The notes: generated by a model not told the origin, from the letters alone. DNA of 64,000 bases from Candidatus Allofournierella merdigallinarum (GCA_019117205.1 DXAC01000016.1:52534-116533); one strand, 5' to 3'. Positions 34,350 through 43,090 are shown, counted from the stretch's first letter. Numbers and translations: made by a program.

Positions 34350-34390
34350 CAAAAAGCAGAGGAAAAGGAAAGCCTTTTCCTCCGCTTTTT
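34350..34390 (-). terminator. Intra-operon terminator after the binding-protein gene
   Basis: AGCGGAGGAAAAGG / CCTTTTCCTCTGCT with a short loop followed by TTTTT on the minus strand. A similar hairpin follows livJ. This is the usual way to make more binding protein than membrane components. Confidence 0.8.
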
Positions 34391-34406
34391 TCAGCTTACA
34401 GCGCCA

Positions 34407-35435
34407 TTACTCGGTGACGATGGCTTCGTAGCCCTCGGGGGCGGTCAGGCCCAGGTCGGCGCAGATGGCCTCGTTGTACTTCTTGGTGAACTGGGGCGCG
34501 TACTCGATGGGCATCTCGGCCACGTTGGCCTCGCCGGTGAGGATCTTCACCGCCATCTCGCCGGTGGCGACGCCCAGATCATAGTAGCTGATGGACAGGG
34601 TGGCCACGCCGCAGCCGGAGCAGATGCCCTCCTCGCCGGCGATGACGGGCACACCGGCCGGGCGGCAGATGTTGTCCACCACGCCGGTGTTGTTGGCCAC
34701 GGTGTTGTCGGTGGGAACATAGATCACGTCGCTGTTGTCGGCGGCGTTCTGGGTGACGGAAGCCATGTCGTTGGTATCAGAGAAAGCGTACTGGGTGCAG
34801 GTGTAGCCCAGCTCCTCCAGCTCGGCCTGGACCACGTCCACCTGATACTGGCTGTTGGGCTCGGCGGAGCAGTAGAGCAGACCCACCGTCTCGGCGTCGG
34901 GGAACCACTCGGCCAGCATGGCGGCCTGCTGGTCCAGCGGGGCCAGGTCGGAGGTGCCGGACACGTTGGTGCCCACGGTGCCGGAGAAGTTCTCGATGTT
35001 CAGCGCCACGCCGTACTCGGTGACCGAGGTGCCCAGGATGGGGATGTCGGAGGTGGCGGCCACGGCAGCCTGCAGGCTGGCGGTGGCGTTGGCCATGATC
35101 AGGTCCACATCAGAGGCAACAAAGCCGTTCACGATGGTGGCGCAGGTGGGGCTGTCGCCCGCCGCGTTCTTCACCTCGATGGTGACCTTGTCGCCCAGCG
35201 CCTCGGTCAGGGCGTCCTGGAAGCCCTGGGTGGCGGCGTCCAGCGCGTCGTGGGGCGCCAGCTGGCAGACGCCCACCACATAGCTCTCGCCCTCTGCGGG
35301 TGCAGAGGCAGGGGCGGAAGCGGGGGTGGAGCCGCTGGCCGGTTCAGAGGCGGGAGTAGACGTCTGGCCGCCACAACCCGCCAGCAGAGAGACGGCCAAC
35401 AGGGCCGCCGTACATACGCTCATCAGCTTTTTCAT
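34407..35435 (-). CDS. ABC transporter substrate-binding lipoprotein, TrpX-type (COG2984)
   Basis: A 342-aa exported binding protein. Lipoprotein signal peptide with lipobox LLAGC and a Ser/Ala/Pro-rich linker, then the COG2984 fold with VGVCQLAPHDALDAATQGFQDAL, IVNGFVASDVDLIMANAT and VPVIAGEEGICSGCGVATLSISYYDLG, the last typical of the family. Proteins of this group bind tryptophan, tyrosine or nucleosides, so the ligand is uncertain. I chose the ATG at 35435 with GGAGGG at 8 nt; an upstream in-frame codon adds 19 residues and spoils the signal peptide. Confidence 0.83.
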   Translation of the reverse strand: MKKLMSVCTAALLAVSLLAGCGGQTSTPASEPASGSTPASAPASAPAEGESYVVGVCQLAPHDALDAATQGFQDALTEALGDKVTIEVKNAAGDSPTCATIVNGFVASDVDLIMANATASLQAAVAATSDIPILGTSVTEYGVALNIENFSGTVGTNVSGTSDLAPLDQQAAMLAEWFPDAETVGLLYCSAEPNSQYQVDVVQAELEELGYTCTQYAFSDTNDMASVTQNAADNSDVIYVPTDNTVANNTGVVDNICRPAGVPVIAGEEGICSGCGVATLSISYYDLGVATGEMAVKILTGEANVAEMPIEYAPQFTKKYNEAICADLGLTAPEGYEAIVTE

Positions 35436-35512
35436 GGTGTTATTCCCTCCTGTTTCGGCCCCGAAAGGCCGTTCACATCCACGGCAATTCAATGCCGCAA
35501 TGTGTTACTGCA

Positions 35513-36979
35513 CTAAAGTATATCATGCTCTTTGCCGGTTTTCAAGTGCTTTTTTCCGGTAATATACCGGATATCCGCATGTTTTTTCACCGGTAGCGGG
35601 GCCTGGCGGCGGCGGAATTCCCGAATGACCCGGGGGCTGAGCCAGAGCAGCGCGGCCAGATTGGGCAGGGCCATGAAACCGTTGAACGCGTCGGACAGCT
35701 GCCAGACCAGCTCCAGCTTTGCCACGCAGCCCAGCAGCACAAAGGCCACAAAGACGCCCTTATAGAGCCCGGCGGCCCGCTCGCCCCAAAGGTAGGCTGC
35801 CGCCTGGGCGCCGTAGCAGCTCCAGCCCAGCAGGGTGGAAAAGGCGAACAGGGCTAGGCTCACCGCCACGAAAACGCCGCCCTCCTCGCCGAACACCGCC
35901 CGAAAAGCGTTTGCGGTGAGGGCCGCCCCGTTGGGCAGCGCCTCCACCGTGCCCTGGGCCCGGGCCGCAGCGTACAGGTTTATGTCGTAGGCGCCGCTGC
36001 ACAGGATGGCCAGGCCGGTGAGGACGCACATAAACAGTGTGTCCACCGCCACCTCGAAGATGCCCCACATCCCCTGCTCCACCGGCTCGCCGCCGGCGGC
36101 GGAGTTGGCCATCACCGAGGAACCCAGCCCCGCCTCGTTGGAGCTGACCCCCCGGGCCACCCCCACCGACAGGGCGGCGGCCACACCATAGCCCGCCGCG
36201 CCCCCAAGGCCGGCTTTCAGGGAAAAGGCCTCCCGCAGGACCAGCGCCAGCACCGCCGGCAGGCGGGAGAAGTTTGCCGCCAGGATGGCCGCCGCCCCGC
36301 AGGTGTAGGCCAGCGCCATGAAAGGCACCAGCTTTTCGGTGACCCGGCCCACCCGGCCCATGCCTCCGGCGATGGTCACCGCCACCAGCGCCGCCGCGGC
36401 AATGCCGGTGGCGGCGGGCGCCAGGCCGAAAGAGTCCTCCAGGCCGGCCGCGATGGAGTTCGCCTGGGCCATGTTGCCCATGCCCAGGCTGCCCAGCAGG
36501 CAAAAAAAGCTGAAGACCAGCGCCAGCGGCCGGCAGTGCAGGCCCTGTTCGATATAGTACATCGCCCCGCCCACCGCCTCGCCCCTGCTGTTTCGACCCC
36601 GGTAGAGCCCGGCCAGCACGTTTTCCGCAAAGGCGGTCATGGTGCCCAGCAGCGCCGACACCCACATCCAGAACAGCGCCCCCGGCCCGCCGGCCACCAG
36701 GGCGGTGGCCACTCCGGCGATGTTGCCGGTGCCCAGGGTGGCGGCCAGCGCCGTGCAGGCGGATTGAAAGGCGGAGGGTCCCTGTCCCCTTTGCTTTTTC
36801 TGAAACAGCGAGCCCAGGGTGGCGGCCAGCCACCGGCGCGCCCCGCGCACCTGGAAAAAGCCGGTGGCGACGCTGAACACAAGGCCGCAGAGAGCCAGCA
36901 GACCGATGGTGCCGCCGCCCCAGGCGAGCCGGTCCAGCAATACGGCGGCTGCTTGCAGCCGGTCTGTTAAATGTTCCAT
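35513..36979 (-). CDS. Alanine/glycine:cation symporter (AGCS family)
   Basis: A 488-aa sodium- or proton-coupled amino acid importer with about eleven membrane segments. AGCS signatures are present: ALAATLGTGNIAGVATALVAGGPGALFWMW near residue 90, EAVGGAMYYIEQGL, and SSNEAGLGSSVMANSAA. The true start is probably ATG 36979 (MEHLTDRLQ), with GGAGG 7 nt upstream; a longer frame from 37162 has no site and lower coding character. An 8-codon upstream ORF made by a tandem repeat overlaps the start. Substrate is likely alanine or glycine by family. Confidence 0.9.
   Translation of the reverse strand: MEHLTDRLQAAAVLLDRLAWGGGTIGLLALCGLVFSVATGFFQVRGARRWLAATLGSLFQKKQRGQGPSAFQSACTALAATLGTGNIAGVATALVAGGPGALFWMWVSALLGTMTAFAENVLAGLYRGRNSRGEAVGGAMYYIEQGLHCRPLALVFSFFCLLGSLGMGNMAQANSIAAGLEDSFGLAPAATGIAAAALVAVTIAGGMGRVGRVTEKLVPFMALAYTCGAAAILAANFSRLPAVLALVLREAFSLKAGLGGAAGYGVAAALSVGVARGVSSNEAGLGSSVMANSAAGGEPVEQGMWGIFEVAVDTLFMCVLTGLAILCSGAYDINLYAAARAQGTVEALPNGAALTANAFRAVFGEEGGVFVAVSLALFAFSTLLGWSCYGAQAAAYLWGERAAGLYKGVFVAFVLLGCVAKLELVWQLSDAFNGFMALPNLAALLWLSPRVIREFRRRQAPLPVKKHADIRYITGKKHLKTGKEHDIL
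35517..35545 (-). promoter_or_regulatory. Promoter of the TrpXYZ-type operon
   Basis: Minus-strand TTGAAA (35545-35540), 17 bp, TATACT (35522-35517). It lies in the 3' end of the AGCS symporter gene. The leader is about 75 nt, too short for a T-box. Confidence 0.75.
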
Positions 36980-36993
36980 ATCCCCGCCTCCAT
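36967..36993 (-). CDS. Overlapping leader ORF (MEAGIWNI) at the symporter start
   Basis: ATG 36993 opens an 8-codon ORF (MEAGIWNI, TAA at 36967) that overlaps the symporter start by 13 bp in another frame. Both ATGs have the same upstream GAGGCGGGGAT because that block is duplicated. Ribosomes ending the leader would be close enough to reinitiate at 36979. It may tune expression. Confidence 0.4.
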   Translation of the reverse strand: MEAGIWNI

Positions 36994-37003
36994 ATCCCCG
37001 CCT
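36976..37003. repeat. 14-bp tandem duplication of the ribosome binding site
   Basis: Two exact copies of CCATATCCCCGCCT side by side (36976-36989 and 36990-37003), each holding a Shine-Dalgarno and an ATG on the minus strand. Confidence 0.95.
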
Positions 37004-37126
37004 CTTTGCTCGCGGCGTTCGGGATATGTATATGCGCTTTGGACGGCCCGCTTGCTCAGCTGCGGGACGTGGCCTTTCCCGGGCTTGCTTTTTTGCTGTA
37101 AAGGCGCTTCGCTTTTCGGCGATGGC

Positions 37127-37174
37127 AAAAAGATATCCGGCGCGTTTCGGACGAAACTCCAAAACGCGCCGGAT
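37127..37174 (-). terminator. Terminator of the exporter operon
   Basis: ATCCGGCGCGTTT / AAACGCGCCGGAT on the minus strand, followed by ATCTTTTT. The symporter promoter should lie in the roughly 120 bp downstream of it, but I find no convincing -10/-35 pair there. Confidence 0.85.
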
Positions 37175-37193
37175 CGTTTTTCTGGTATCGCGC

Positions 37194-38654
37194 TCACTCG
37201 TGCCGGATGGCCTCCAGGGCGCTGATGCGGGTGGCTTTCACCGCCGGCCACAGGCCGAAGATGACGCCCACCAGGGTGGAGAAGCCCAGCCCCAGCAGCA
37301 CCAGCCAGGGGGGAATGATGGAGATGGCCCCGCCCATGCCGCCGTACATGCCGCCCATGCTGCCCAGCAAGCCGCTGAGGTCCACCCCGCCGCCGCCGAA
37401 CAGGGCCACGATGGTACCCAGATTGTTCAGGATAGCCGACGCGGCATAGCTCAGCGCCACGCCGATGATGCCGCCCAGCAGGCCCAGGCAGCCGGCCTCC
37501 ACCAGGAACATGTTGCGGATCTTGCTGATCTCGCAGCCCAGCACTTTCATGATGCCGATCTCCCGGGTGCGCTCGTAGATGGACATCATCATGGTGTTGG
37601 CGATGTTCAGCGCCGCCACGAACAGGGAGATGGCGGCGGTGCCGCCCAGGATCAGCTGGCTTTTTACCACACTGGCCTGCATCTCCTCCCGGATCTGGGT
37701 CATGGAGTTGGTCTGCTCATAGCCCAGATCGTGGATCCACTCCTCCACGTCGCCCACGTTGTCCACATCGTCCACTTTCACGTAGACTTCCTGGTAACCG
37801 TTGTCCTGCTCGCGCATGACGGTGCCGTTGGAGATCATCACGCTGCCGGAGGAATTGGTCTTGTTGCCGCTGAGGCGCTGGTACTCCTTTTCCAGTGCTT
37901 TCATATCGGACACGCGCATAGCGATGCCCGACTCGGTGAAGTAGTGCTTGGAGGTGTCGGACACGAACACGCCCACCACCACCAGATCGTACTCGCTGGT
38001 CTTTTCGTTGCCGTTGTTGTCGTAGGCGACCAGCTTCAGGGTGAGCTTGTCCTTGTCCACATCCACAAAGGGCGCCACGGGATTGCCCAGGGCGTCGGTC
38101 TGGCCCGCCCAGCGCTGGCGCTTGCCGCTGTTGTAGCTCTTGCGGGTGTCCTGGAACTCATAGGCAAAATTCGCGCCCACCAGCACGGGGATCTTCTTTT
38201 TGCCCAGGTTGGTGTCCTCGCTGATCCAACTGCCGCTTTGCAGCTGGAACTCCATGGCCTGCAGCGCGTCCATGTCCACGCCGTAGCTGTTCCACATGTA
38301 GGCCTCGTAGCGGTCGCCCTTGCCGGCGTAGATGTTGCCGTTCAGGTTGTTGGCGGAGTAAAAGGGCGTGGCGGCCACCACGTGCTCATGGGCACGGAAC
38401 GTCTCCAGCATCTCGTCGTCCAGTTTGGGGGTCTCCCCCACCGAACCGTAGGCATAGTTCCAGATCTGGATCTGGGTCAGGTCGCCCCAGCTTTGCAGCA
38501 TGGCCTCGTTCTGGGCGTTGCTGGCAATGCCCAGGCTGATCAGCACGATGATGGCAAAGGTGCCCACCACCACGCCGATAACGGTCAGGGCCGTGCGGCC
38601 TTTTCGCCGCCGAAGACTATCCGTGCTGAAGCGCAGCAGATCAGATATCTTCAT
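37194..38654 (-). CDS. FtsX/MacB-type ABC transporter permease
   Basis: A 486-aa permease of the type VII ABC (MacB/FtsX) class. One N-terminal membrane helix (TALTVIGVVVGTFAIIVLISLG) is followed by an extracytoplasmic domain of about 250 residues and three more helices, with the FtsX motif SIYERTREIGIMKVLGCEISKI and the closing LGFSTLVGVIFGLWPAVKATRISALEAIRHE. It overlaps the CARDB-like gene by 14 bp and follows the matching ATPase, so these make one exporter. MacB-class systems work by mechanotransmission and often act on peptides, lipoproteins or envelope stress; the substrate is unknown. Confidence 0.85.
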   Translation of the reverse strand: MKISDLLRFSTDSLRRRKGRTALTVIGVVVGTFAIIVLISLGIASNAQNEAMLQSWGDLTQIQIWNYAYGSVGETPKLDDEMLETFRAHEHVVAATPFYSANNLNGNIYAGKGDRYEAYMWNSYGVDMDALQAMEFQLQSGSWISEDTNLGKKKIPVLVGANFAYEFQDTRKSYNSGKRQRWAGQTDALGNPVAPFVDVDKDKLTLKLVAYDNNGNEKTSEYDLVVVGVFVSDTSKHYFTESGIAMRVSDMKALEKEYQRLSGNKTNSSGSVMISNGTVMREQDNGYQEVYVKVDDVDNVGDVEEWIHDLGYEQTNSMTQIREEMQASVVKSQLILGGTAAISLFVAALNIANTMMMSIYERTREIGIMKVLGCEISKIRNMFLVEAGCLGLLGGIIGVALSYAASAILNNLGTIVALFGGGGVDLSGLLGSMGGMYGGMGGAISIIPPWLVLLGLGFSTLVGVIFGLWPAVKATRISALEAIRHE

Positions 38655-40113
38655 CTTCGTCCTCCAACTGGGCCAGTTTCTTCGCCTTTTGCTTTTTGCG
38701 CATCACCACGACGACCACCGCCGCCACGGCGCCCACGCCCACCACGATCAGGGCCCAGCCCCAGATGGGCATACCGGCGTTCACGTCCTCGCCCATGGTG
38801 GGGTCCATCATGCCGGGATCCATCATGCCGGGGTCGTCGTAAACAGGCATGGCCTCCACCGTGCAGGTGAATTCCTTTTCCAGGGTGGTGGTCTCGCCCT
38901 TGGCGTTCTCATAGGTCAGGATGACCTTGCCAGTGATGGTGCCCTCGGCGGCGGCGATCACGCTGAAATCCACCGCGTTCTCGGTGCCGGCGGCCACGTT
39001 GCCCAAAAACTGGCTCTGGCCGGGGTTGGCAAGGTTGTCGCCCTGGATCTCGGCGGTGAGGTTGTTGATGGCGCTCTTGCCCTTGTTCACATAGGTCACC
39101 GACAGGTAGCCCTCCTCGCCGAACATCATGGTCTCGGGGGCTTCCATGTTGGTGATCTCAAAGCGCTCGGGTTGGGTCACCGGGATGGAGATGGGCGAGG
39201 AGGCAGCCTCGCCGTTTTTGCTGGTCAGCTGCACGGTGATGCCCACCGAGCCGGGATCCATGGTGGCGTCGGTAACCATCTTGTAGCTGATGACCTTGGT
39301 GGAGCTGGGGGCCATGGTGCCCACATAGGTGTTCATGCTGCCGCTGGCCAGAGTGATGCTCTTGGTGTCCGCCGGGAAAGTCAGACCCACCATCACGTCC
39401 TCCAGGTCGGTGTTGCCGCTGGTGGTGAACAGGGTCAGCTCCAGGGTGAACTCCTTGCCGGCCTCCACGCTGGTGCCGCCAAAGGAGAAGTCCTTCACCA
39501 TGATCTTGGGCACCTCCGCGGGGGCGGGGGTGGGCGCGGGGGTGGGCTCGATGGCCTCGGCGCACTGGATAATGGTCAGGCTCAGGGGGATGAGCTCCCG
39601 GGCCTCGTTGCCGTCCTCGGTGATCACGTCAAAGGTGAACTCGTTGGTGCCGCCGTTGTAGGTGATGTCCTTGAATTCAAACTTGTAGGTGGCGTCGTCC
39701 CGTTTGGTGGCGATGGCGTCCTTGCCGCTGAAAGCCGCGGAATTGATGCGCCCCCGCAGGCCGGCTTCTGTCAGAAAGCCCCACTCGTCCGACACGGTGA
39801 TGCTGATGTCCGCCTTTTCGCCCGGGCGCAGGTGCGCGCCGAAACCGCCGCCCACGTCGTAGTTGATAATGAAGATGTTGTTGGCGGCGGGGCTGGGCGT
39901 GGGCTCCGGGCTGGGAGTCGCCGTGGCAGTGACCGTTTCGTCATCCGTTGTATCCCCGTCACCGTTTTCCGTCGCGGGGTCGGTGCCGGTCAGGGGGGCC
40001 GGAGCGGCGGGGGGCTGGGTGTTTTCCGCGTACGCCGGCACGCCCGCAAACAGGCTCAGCGCCAACGCGAGCGCCAGGGTGAGGCTGATAAGCTTGTTTT
40101 TCCTCTGTTTCAT
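38641..40113 (-). CDS. Exported CARDB/COG1361-like protein of an ABC exporter
   Basis: A 490-aa membrane-anchored surface protein. A Sec signal peptide ends at AYA-EN, then a Pro/Thr-rich linker, then a beta-sandwich body of two or three CARDB/NEW3-type domains (VKDFSFGGTSVEAGKEFTLELTLFTTSGN and MEAPETMMFGEEGYLSVTYVNKGKSAINN are typical). A Met/Pro/Asp stretch with repeated DPGMMDP leads to a C-terminal membrane helix (WGWALIVVGVGAVAAVVVVV) with a basic, then acidic cytoplasmic tail. The ATG at 40113 begins the signal peptide; a longer reading overlaps the ATPase gene in another frame and is rejected. It sits between the ATPase and permease genes. Confidence 0.8.
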   Translation of the reverse strand: MKQRKNKLISLTLALALALSLFAGVPAYAENTQPPAAPAPLTGTDPATENGDGDTTDDETVTATATPSPEPTPSPAANNIFIINYDVGGGFGAHLRPGEKADISITVSDEWGFLTEAGLRGRINSAAFSGKDAIATKRDDATYKFEFKDITYNGGTNEFTFDVITEDGNEARELIPLSLTIIQCAEAIEPTPAPTPAPAEVPKIMVKDFSFGGTSVEAGKEFTLELTLFTTSGNTDLEDVMVGLTFPADTKSITLASGSMNTYVGTMAPSSTKVISYKMVTDATMDPGSVGITVQLTSKNGEAASSPISIPVTQPERFEITNMEAPETMMFGEEGYLSVTYVNKGKSAINNLTAEIQGDNLANPGQSQFLGNVAAGTENAVDFSVIAAAEGTITGKVILTYENAKGETTTLEKEFTCTVEAMPVYDDPGMMDPGMMDPTMGEDVNAGMPIWGWALIVVGVGAVAAVVVVVMRKKQKAKKLAQLEDEDEDI

Positions 40114-40127
40114 GGGTGTGTTTCCTC

Positions 40128-40931
40128 TCATTCCTCTGTGATGCTGTCTGCCGGCACGGTGGTATCCGGCTCCGGCGGGGCTTCCTGCTTGGTCTCCAGA
40201 ATGTCTTTGAACAGCTCGGCCTGCTTTTTGGCTTTTTCCTGTTCGTCCACAAGGATGTTGCTCTCCACCCTGCCGTCCCGGATGGTGATGACCCGGTCGG
40301 CCACGCTGGCCAGATCCCGCTCGTGGGTGACCATAACAAAGGTGATGCCGTTCTCCTTGGCCATGGTGAGCATCCGGTAGAGCACCTGCCGGGTGGTGGT
40401 GGAGTCCAGGTTGCCGGTGGGCTCGTCCGCAAAGATGACCTTGGGCTTTGCCACAAAGGCCCGGGCGATGCCCACCCGCTGCTGCTGGCCGCCGCTCATC
40501 TCGGTGGGCTTGTGGCCCGCCCGCTTGCCAAGGCCCATCCGCTTGAGCTCTTCCCTGGCCTGCTCCAGCCGCTTTTTCCGGGGCACCCCCTTGAACATCA
40601 GGGGCAGCGCCACGTTTTCGGCGGCGGTGAGGTTGGGCAGCAGGTTGTAGCTTTGGAAGATGAAGCCCAGGTGGGCCTGTCGGAACTTGGCCAGCTCGTT
40701 TTCGCTCATGGCACTGATCTCGTGCCTGCCTATGTACACCTTGCCCCTTGTGGGCTTTTCCAGCCCTGCCAGCTGGTTGAGCAGGGTGGATTTGCCGCTG
40801 CCGGACGGGCCGACGATGCAGCAGATCTCCCCCGGCTCGATGGCAAGATCCACATCGTTCAGGGCGACGACCTTTTCCTTGCCCACCCGATAGACCTTGC
40901 GCAGTTGTTCCACGCGGATGATTGGCGCCAT
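40128..40931 (-). CDS. MacB/LolD-type ABC transporter ATPase
   Basis: A 267-aa ATPase with Walker A GPSGSGKST, signature MSGGQQQRVGIA, and Walker B VIFADEPTGNLDS, the pattern of the MacB/LolD/FtsE group. A charged C-terminal extension of about 40 residues is added after the ABC core. It is the first gene of the exporter and lies 39 bp downstream of ydcF, so ydcF-ATPase-CARDB-permease may be a single transcript. Confidence 0.88.
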   Translation of the reverse strand: MAPIIRVEQLRKVYRVGKEKVVALNDVDLAIEPGEICCIVGPSGSGKSTLLNQLAGLEKPTRGKVYIGRHEISAMSENELAKFRQAHLGFIFQSYNLLPNLTAAENVALPLMFKGVPRKKRLEQAREELKRMGLGKRAGHKPTEMSGGQQQRVGIARAFVAKPKVIFADEPTGNLDSTTTRQVLYRMLTMAKENGITFVMVTHERDLASVADRVITIRDGRVESNILVDEQEKAKKQAELFKDILETKQEAPPEPDTTVPADSITEE

Positions 40932-40970
40932 TGTTTCCCCTCTCCGCCGCGGCCTTTTCGGGCGCGCGGC

Positions 40971-41765
40971 TCAAATGATCCCGATGAAGCGGGTGATCCA
41001 GCTGTTCTGGCTGGACTTGAACACCCAGTAGTAGAGCACGGCGAACGCCTCCCGCAGATAGCAGGGCAGCACCGAGTTCAGCGCGATGGTGGCGGGGATG
41101 GAGCTTGCCTGCTCAAAGCCCACCAGACGGGCGTAGCACCGGGCCCGGTAACAGTGAAAGGCGTTGGTGACCACCGCCATGGGCGCGTCTGCCGACACGC
41201 CCCGGGCCTCCAGCAGCTCTTTGGCGAACAGCAGGTTCTCCTCGGTGGAGGTGCTCTTGTCCTCCACCAGGATCTGCTCCTCCGGCACGCCCTTTGCCAC
41301 AAGGTAGCGGCCCATGGCCACCCCTTCGGGGATGGTCTCCCCCGGCCCCTGGCCGCCGGTGACCACGATCAGCGCCTCCGGGTGCTGCTGCCAGTAGGCG
41401 AAAGCGGCGTCCAGCCGGCGGCGGAGCAGGTCGGAGGGGGTGTCCCGCCGCAGGCCGGCCCCCAGCACCACCACAGCCTGCTCCCGGCCGGTGGGGCGGT
41501 GGGAGTAGCCGCTGAGCGCCACAAAGGCCACCAGCAGCAAAAGCACACCCACGCCGCAGAAGAAAAGGATCTTCAGCACCCGGCCCACGCCCGCCGCGCA
41601 AAAGGCGTCGATGGGCCGGTGAAAGATGGCGTAGACCCACAGGCCGGCGGTGATGAGATACACCAGCAGCAGCCCGAAGTTGAAATTGGAGCGGAAACTC
41701 CGCAGGACGCTGTCCGCCAGAAAAAAGACGGCCAGCGCCCACACAAGGATGATCCTGATCTGCAT
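40971..41765 (-). CDS. YdcF-family (DUF218) membrane protein
   Basis: A 264-aa protein with four N-terminal membrane helices and a DUF218 domain: QAVVVLGAGLRRDTPSDLLRRRLDAAF, VVTGGQGPGETIPEGVAMGRYL and EDKSTSTEENLLFAKELL are the signature blocks. Family members include E. coli SanA and ElyC, which support envelope integrity or lipid-carrier metabolism; the exact reaction is not known. Start ATG 41765 has AAGGA at 6 nt. Position upstream of an ABC exporter may be meaningful. Confidence 0.82.
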   Translation of the reverse strand: MQIRIILVWALAVFFLADSVLRSFRSNFNFGLLLVYLITAGLWVYAIFHRPIDAFCAAGVGRVLKILFFCGVGVLLLLVAFVALSGYSHRPTGREQAVVVLGAGLRRDTPSDLLRRRLDAAFAYWQQHPEALIVVTGGQGPGETIPEGVAMGRYLVAKGVPEEQILVEDKSTSTEENLLFAKELLEARGVSADAPMAVVTNAFHCYRARCYARLVGFEQASSIPATIALNSVLPCYLREAFAVLYYWVFKSSQNSWITRFIGII

Positions 41766-41801
41766 TGACTTCCTTTTCAAATCCTGCGCCACACTTCCCG
41801 C

Positions 41802-41821
41802 CGCCCGCTGAAAGGCGGCTC
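41802..41821 (-). other. Short hairpin after deoB
   Basis: GCCGCC-TTTCAGC-GGGCGGC on the minus strand without a T run. Too weak to call a terminator; ydcF could be read through from deoB. Confidence 0.35.
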
Positions 41822-41871
41822 AAAGTGAAAACGAAACACAGCCGGGATATATTTCATCCGTGTCAAAACGG

Positions 41872-43047
41872 TCACAGAAGAATTTCGTCGCTCAGGTCCC
41901 GGCCGTCCAGCGCGGCCTCGACGCCCAGCGCGGCGCACACCGTTTTGCCGATGGCCCCAAAGCCCAGAATGGTGCCCAGGTGGTTGTCCTGTTTTACTTC
42001 CGGCCCCGCCACCAGCAGCGGCACATACTCCCGGGTGTGGTCGGTGGTCTTGGTGAAGCCGGGATCGCAGCCGTGGTCGGCGGTGATCATCACAAGATCC
42101 CCCGGGCGCAGCTTCTTCAGCAGCTCGCCCAGGCCCCGGTCGAACTCGGTGGCGGCGGCGGCGTAGCCGGAGATGTTCCGCCGGTGGCCGTAGATCATGT
42201 CAAAGTCCACCAAATTGATGAACGCAAGGCCCTCGAAGTCCCGGTCGGCCAGCTCCAGCATCACCCGGATGCCCTCGGTGTTGCCGCTGGTGCGGATGGT
42301 CTCGGTGACGCCCTCGCCGTCGAAGATGTCGTGGATCTTGCCCACGCCGATCACGTCTTTGCCGGCGGCTTTGAGATGGTCCAGCATGGTCTTCGCGGGG
42401 GGCTTCAGGGAGTAGTCGTGGCGGTGGGAGGTGCGCTGAAAATCCGCCGCGCAGCTGCCCACAAAGGGCCGCGCGATCACCCGGCCCACCCCGTGCTCGC
42501 CTTTGAGCATGTCCCGGGCCATCTGGCAGTATTCGTAGAGCTGCTCCAGCGGCACCACCTCCTCGTGAGCGGCCACCTGGAAGACGCTGTCCGCCGAGGT
42601 GTAGACGATCAGGTCGCCGGTGCGCATATGCTCCTCGCCGTAGTCCTTGAGCACCTCGGTGCCGGAATAGGGCTTGTTGCACAGCACCCCCCGGCCGGTG
42701 AGGCGCTTGTACTCTTCGATCACCTCGGGGGGGAAGCCCTCCGGGTAGGTGGGCAGCGCCCGCTCGCTCACCACGCCGGCGATCTCCCAGTGGCCGATGG
42801 TGGTGTCCTTGCCGTTGCTGGCCTCCTGCAGGCGGGCACAGCCGCCCAGAACACGCCCGGCGGGCGTGCCGCAGGTGACCCCGTCCAGGTCGAACAGGCC
42901 CATCGCGGCCATGTTGGGAACAGAAAACGCCGGGTCGCCGGCGATGGAGGCCAGGGTGTTGGCGCCCACGTCGCCAAACTTGTCGGCGTCCGGTTCGTAA
43001 CCGATGCCAAAGCTGTCCAGCACGATGAGAAATACGCGTTTGGTCAT
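41872..43047 (-). CDS. deoB: Phosphopentomutase
   Basis: Converts (deoxy)ribose-1-phosphate to the 5-phosphate in nucleoside salvage. The 391-aa protein has the alkaline-phosphatase-superfamily start RVFLIVLDSFGIG, the metal and phospho-Thr region GANTLASIAG, and the C-terminal metal ligands in VMITADHGCDPGFTKTTDHTREYVPLL. The start at 43047 has AAGGAGGATG upstream; a longer frame reaching 43227 would cover the promoter. No other deo gene is adjacent. Confidence 0.95.
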   Translation of the reverse strand: MTKRVFLIVLDSFGIGYEPDADKFGDVGANTLASIAGDPAFSVPNMAAMGLFDLDGVTCGTPAGRVLGGCARLQEASNGKDTTIGHWEIAGVVSERALPTYPEGFPPEVIEEYKRLTGRGVLCNKPYSGTEVLKDYGEEHMRTGDLIVYTSADSVFQVAAHEEVVPLEQLYEYCQMARDMLKGEHGVGRVIARPFVGSCAADFQRTSHRHDYSLKPPAKTMLDHLKAAGKDVIGVGKIHDIFDGEGVTETIRTSGNTEGIRVMLELADRDFEGLAFINLVDFDMIYGHRRNISGYAAAATEFDRGLGELLKKLRPGDLVMITADHGCDPGFTKTTDHTREYVPLLVAGPEVKQDNHLGTILGFGAIGKTVCAALGVEAALDGRDLSDEILL

Positions 43048-43090
43048 GGAACATCCTCCTTGAAGGTCGGTTTTATACTGCTTTGAGCTC

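Noticed and set aside
38784..38839. DPGMMDP repeats as a possible frame error or tandem repeat expansion
   Set aside because: The frame is intact on both sides and short Pro/Met/Asp linkers before a membrane anchor are common; two or three copies do not show slippage.
38641..40974. A 777-codon reading that joins the CARDB-like protein to sequence over the exporter ATPase gene
   Set aside because: The first 287 codons are the ATPase gene in another frame. The signal peptide begins at 40113 and the ATPase is intact, so no fusion exists.
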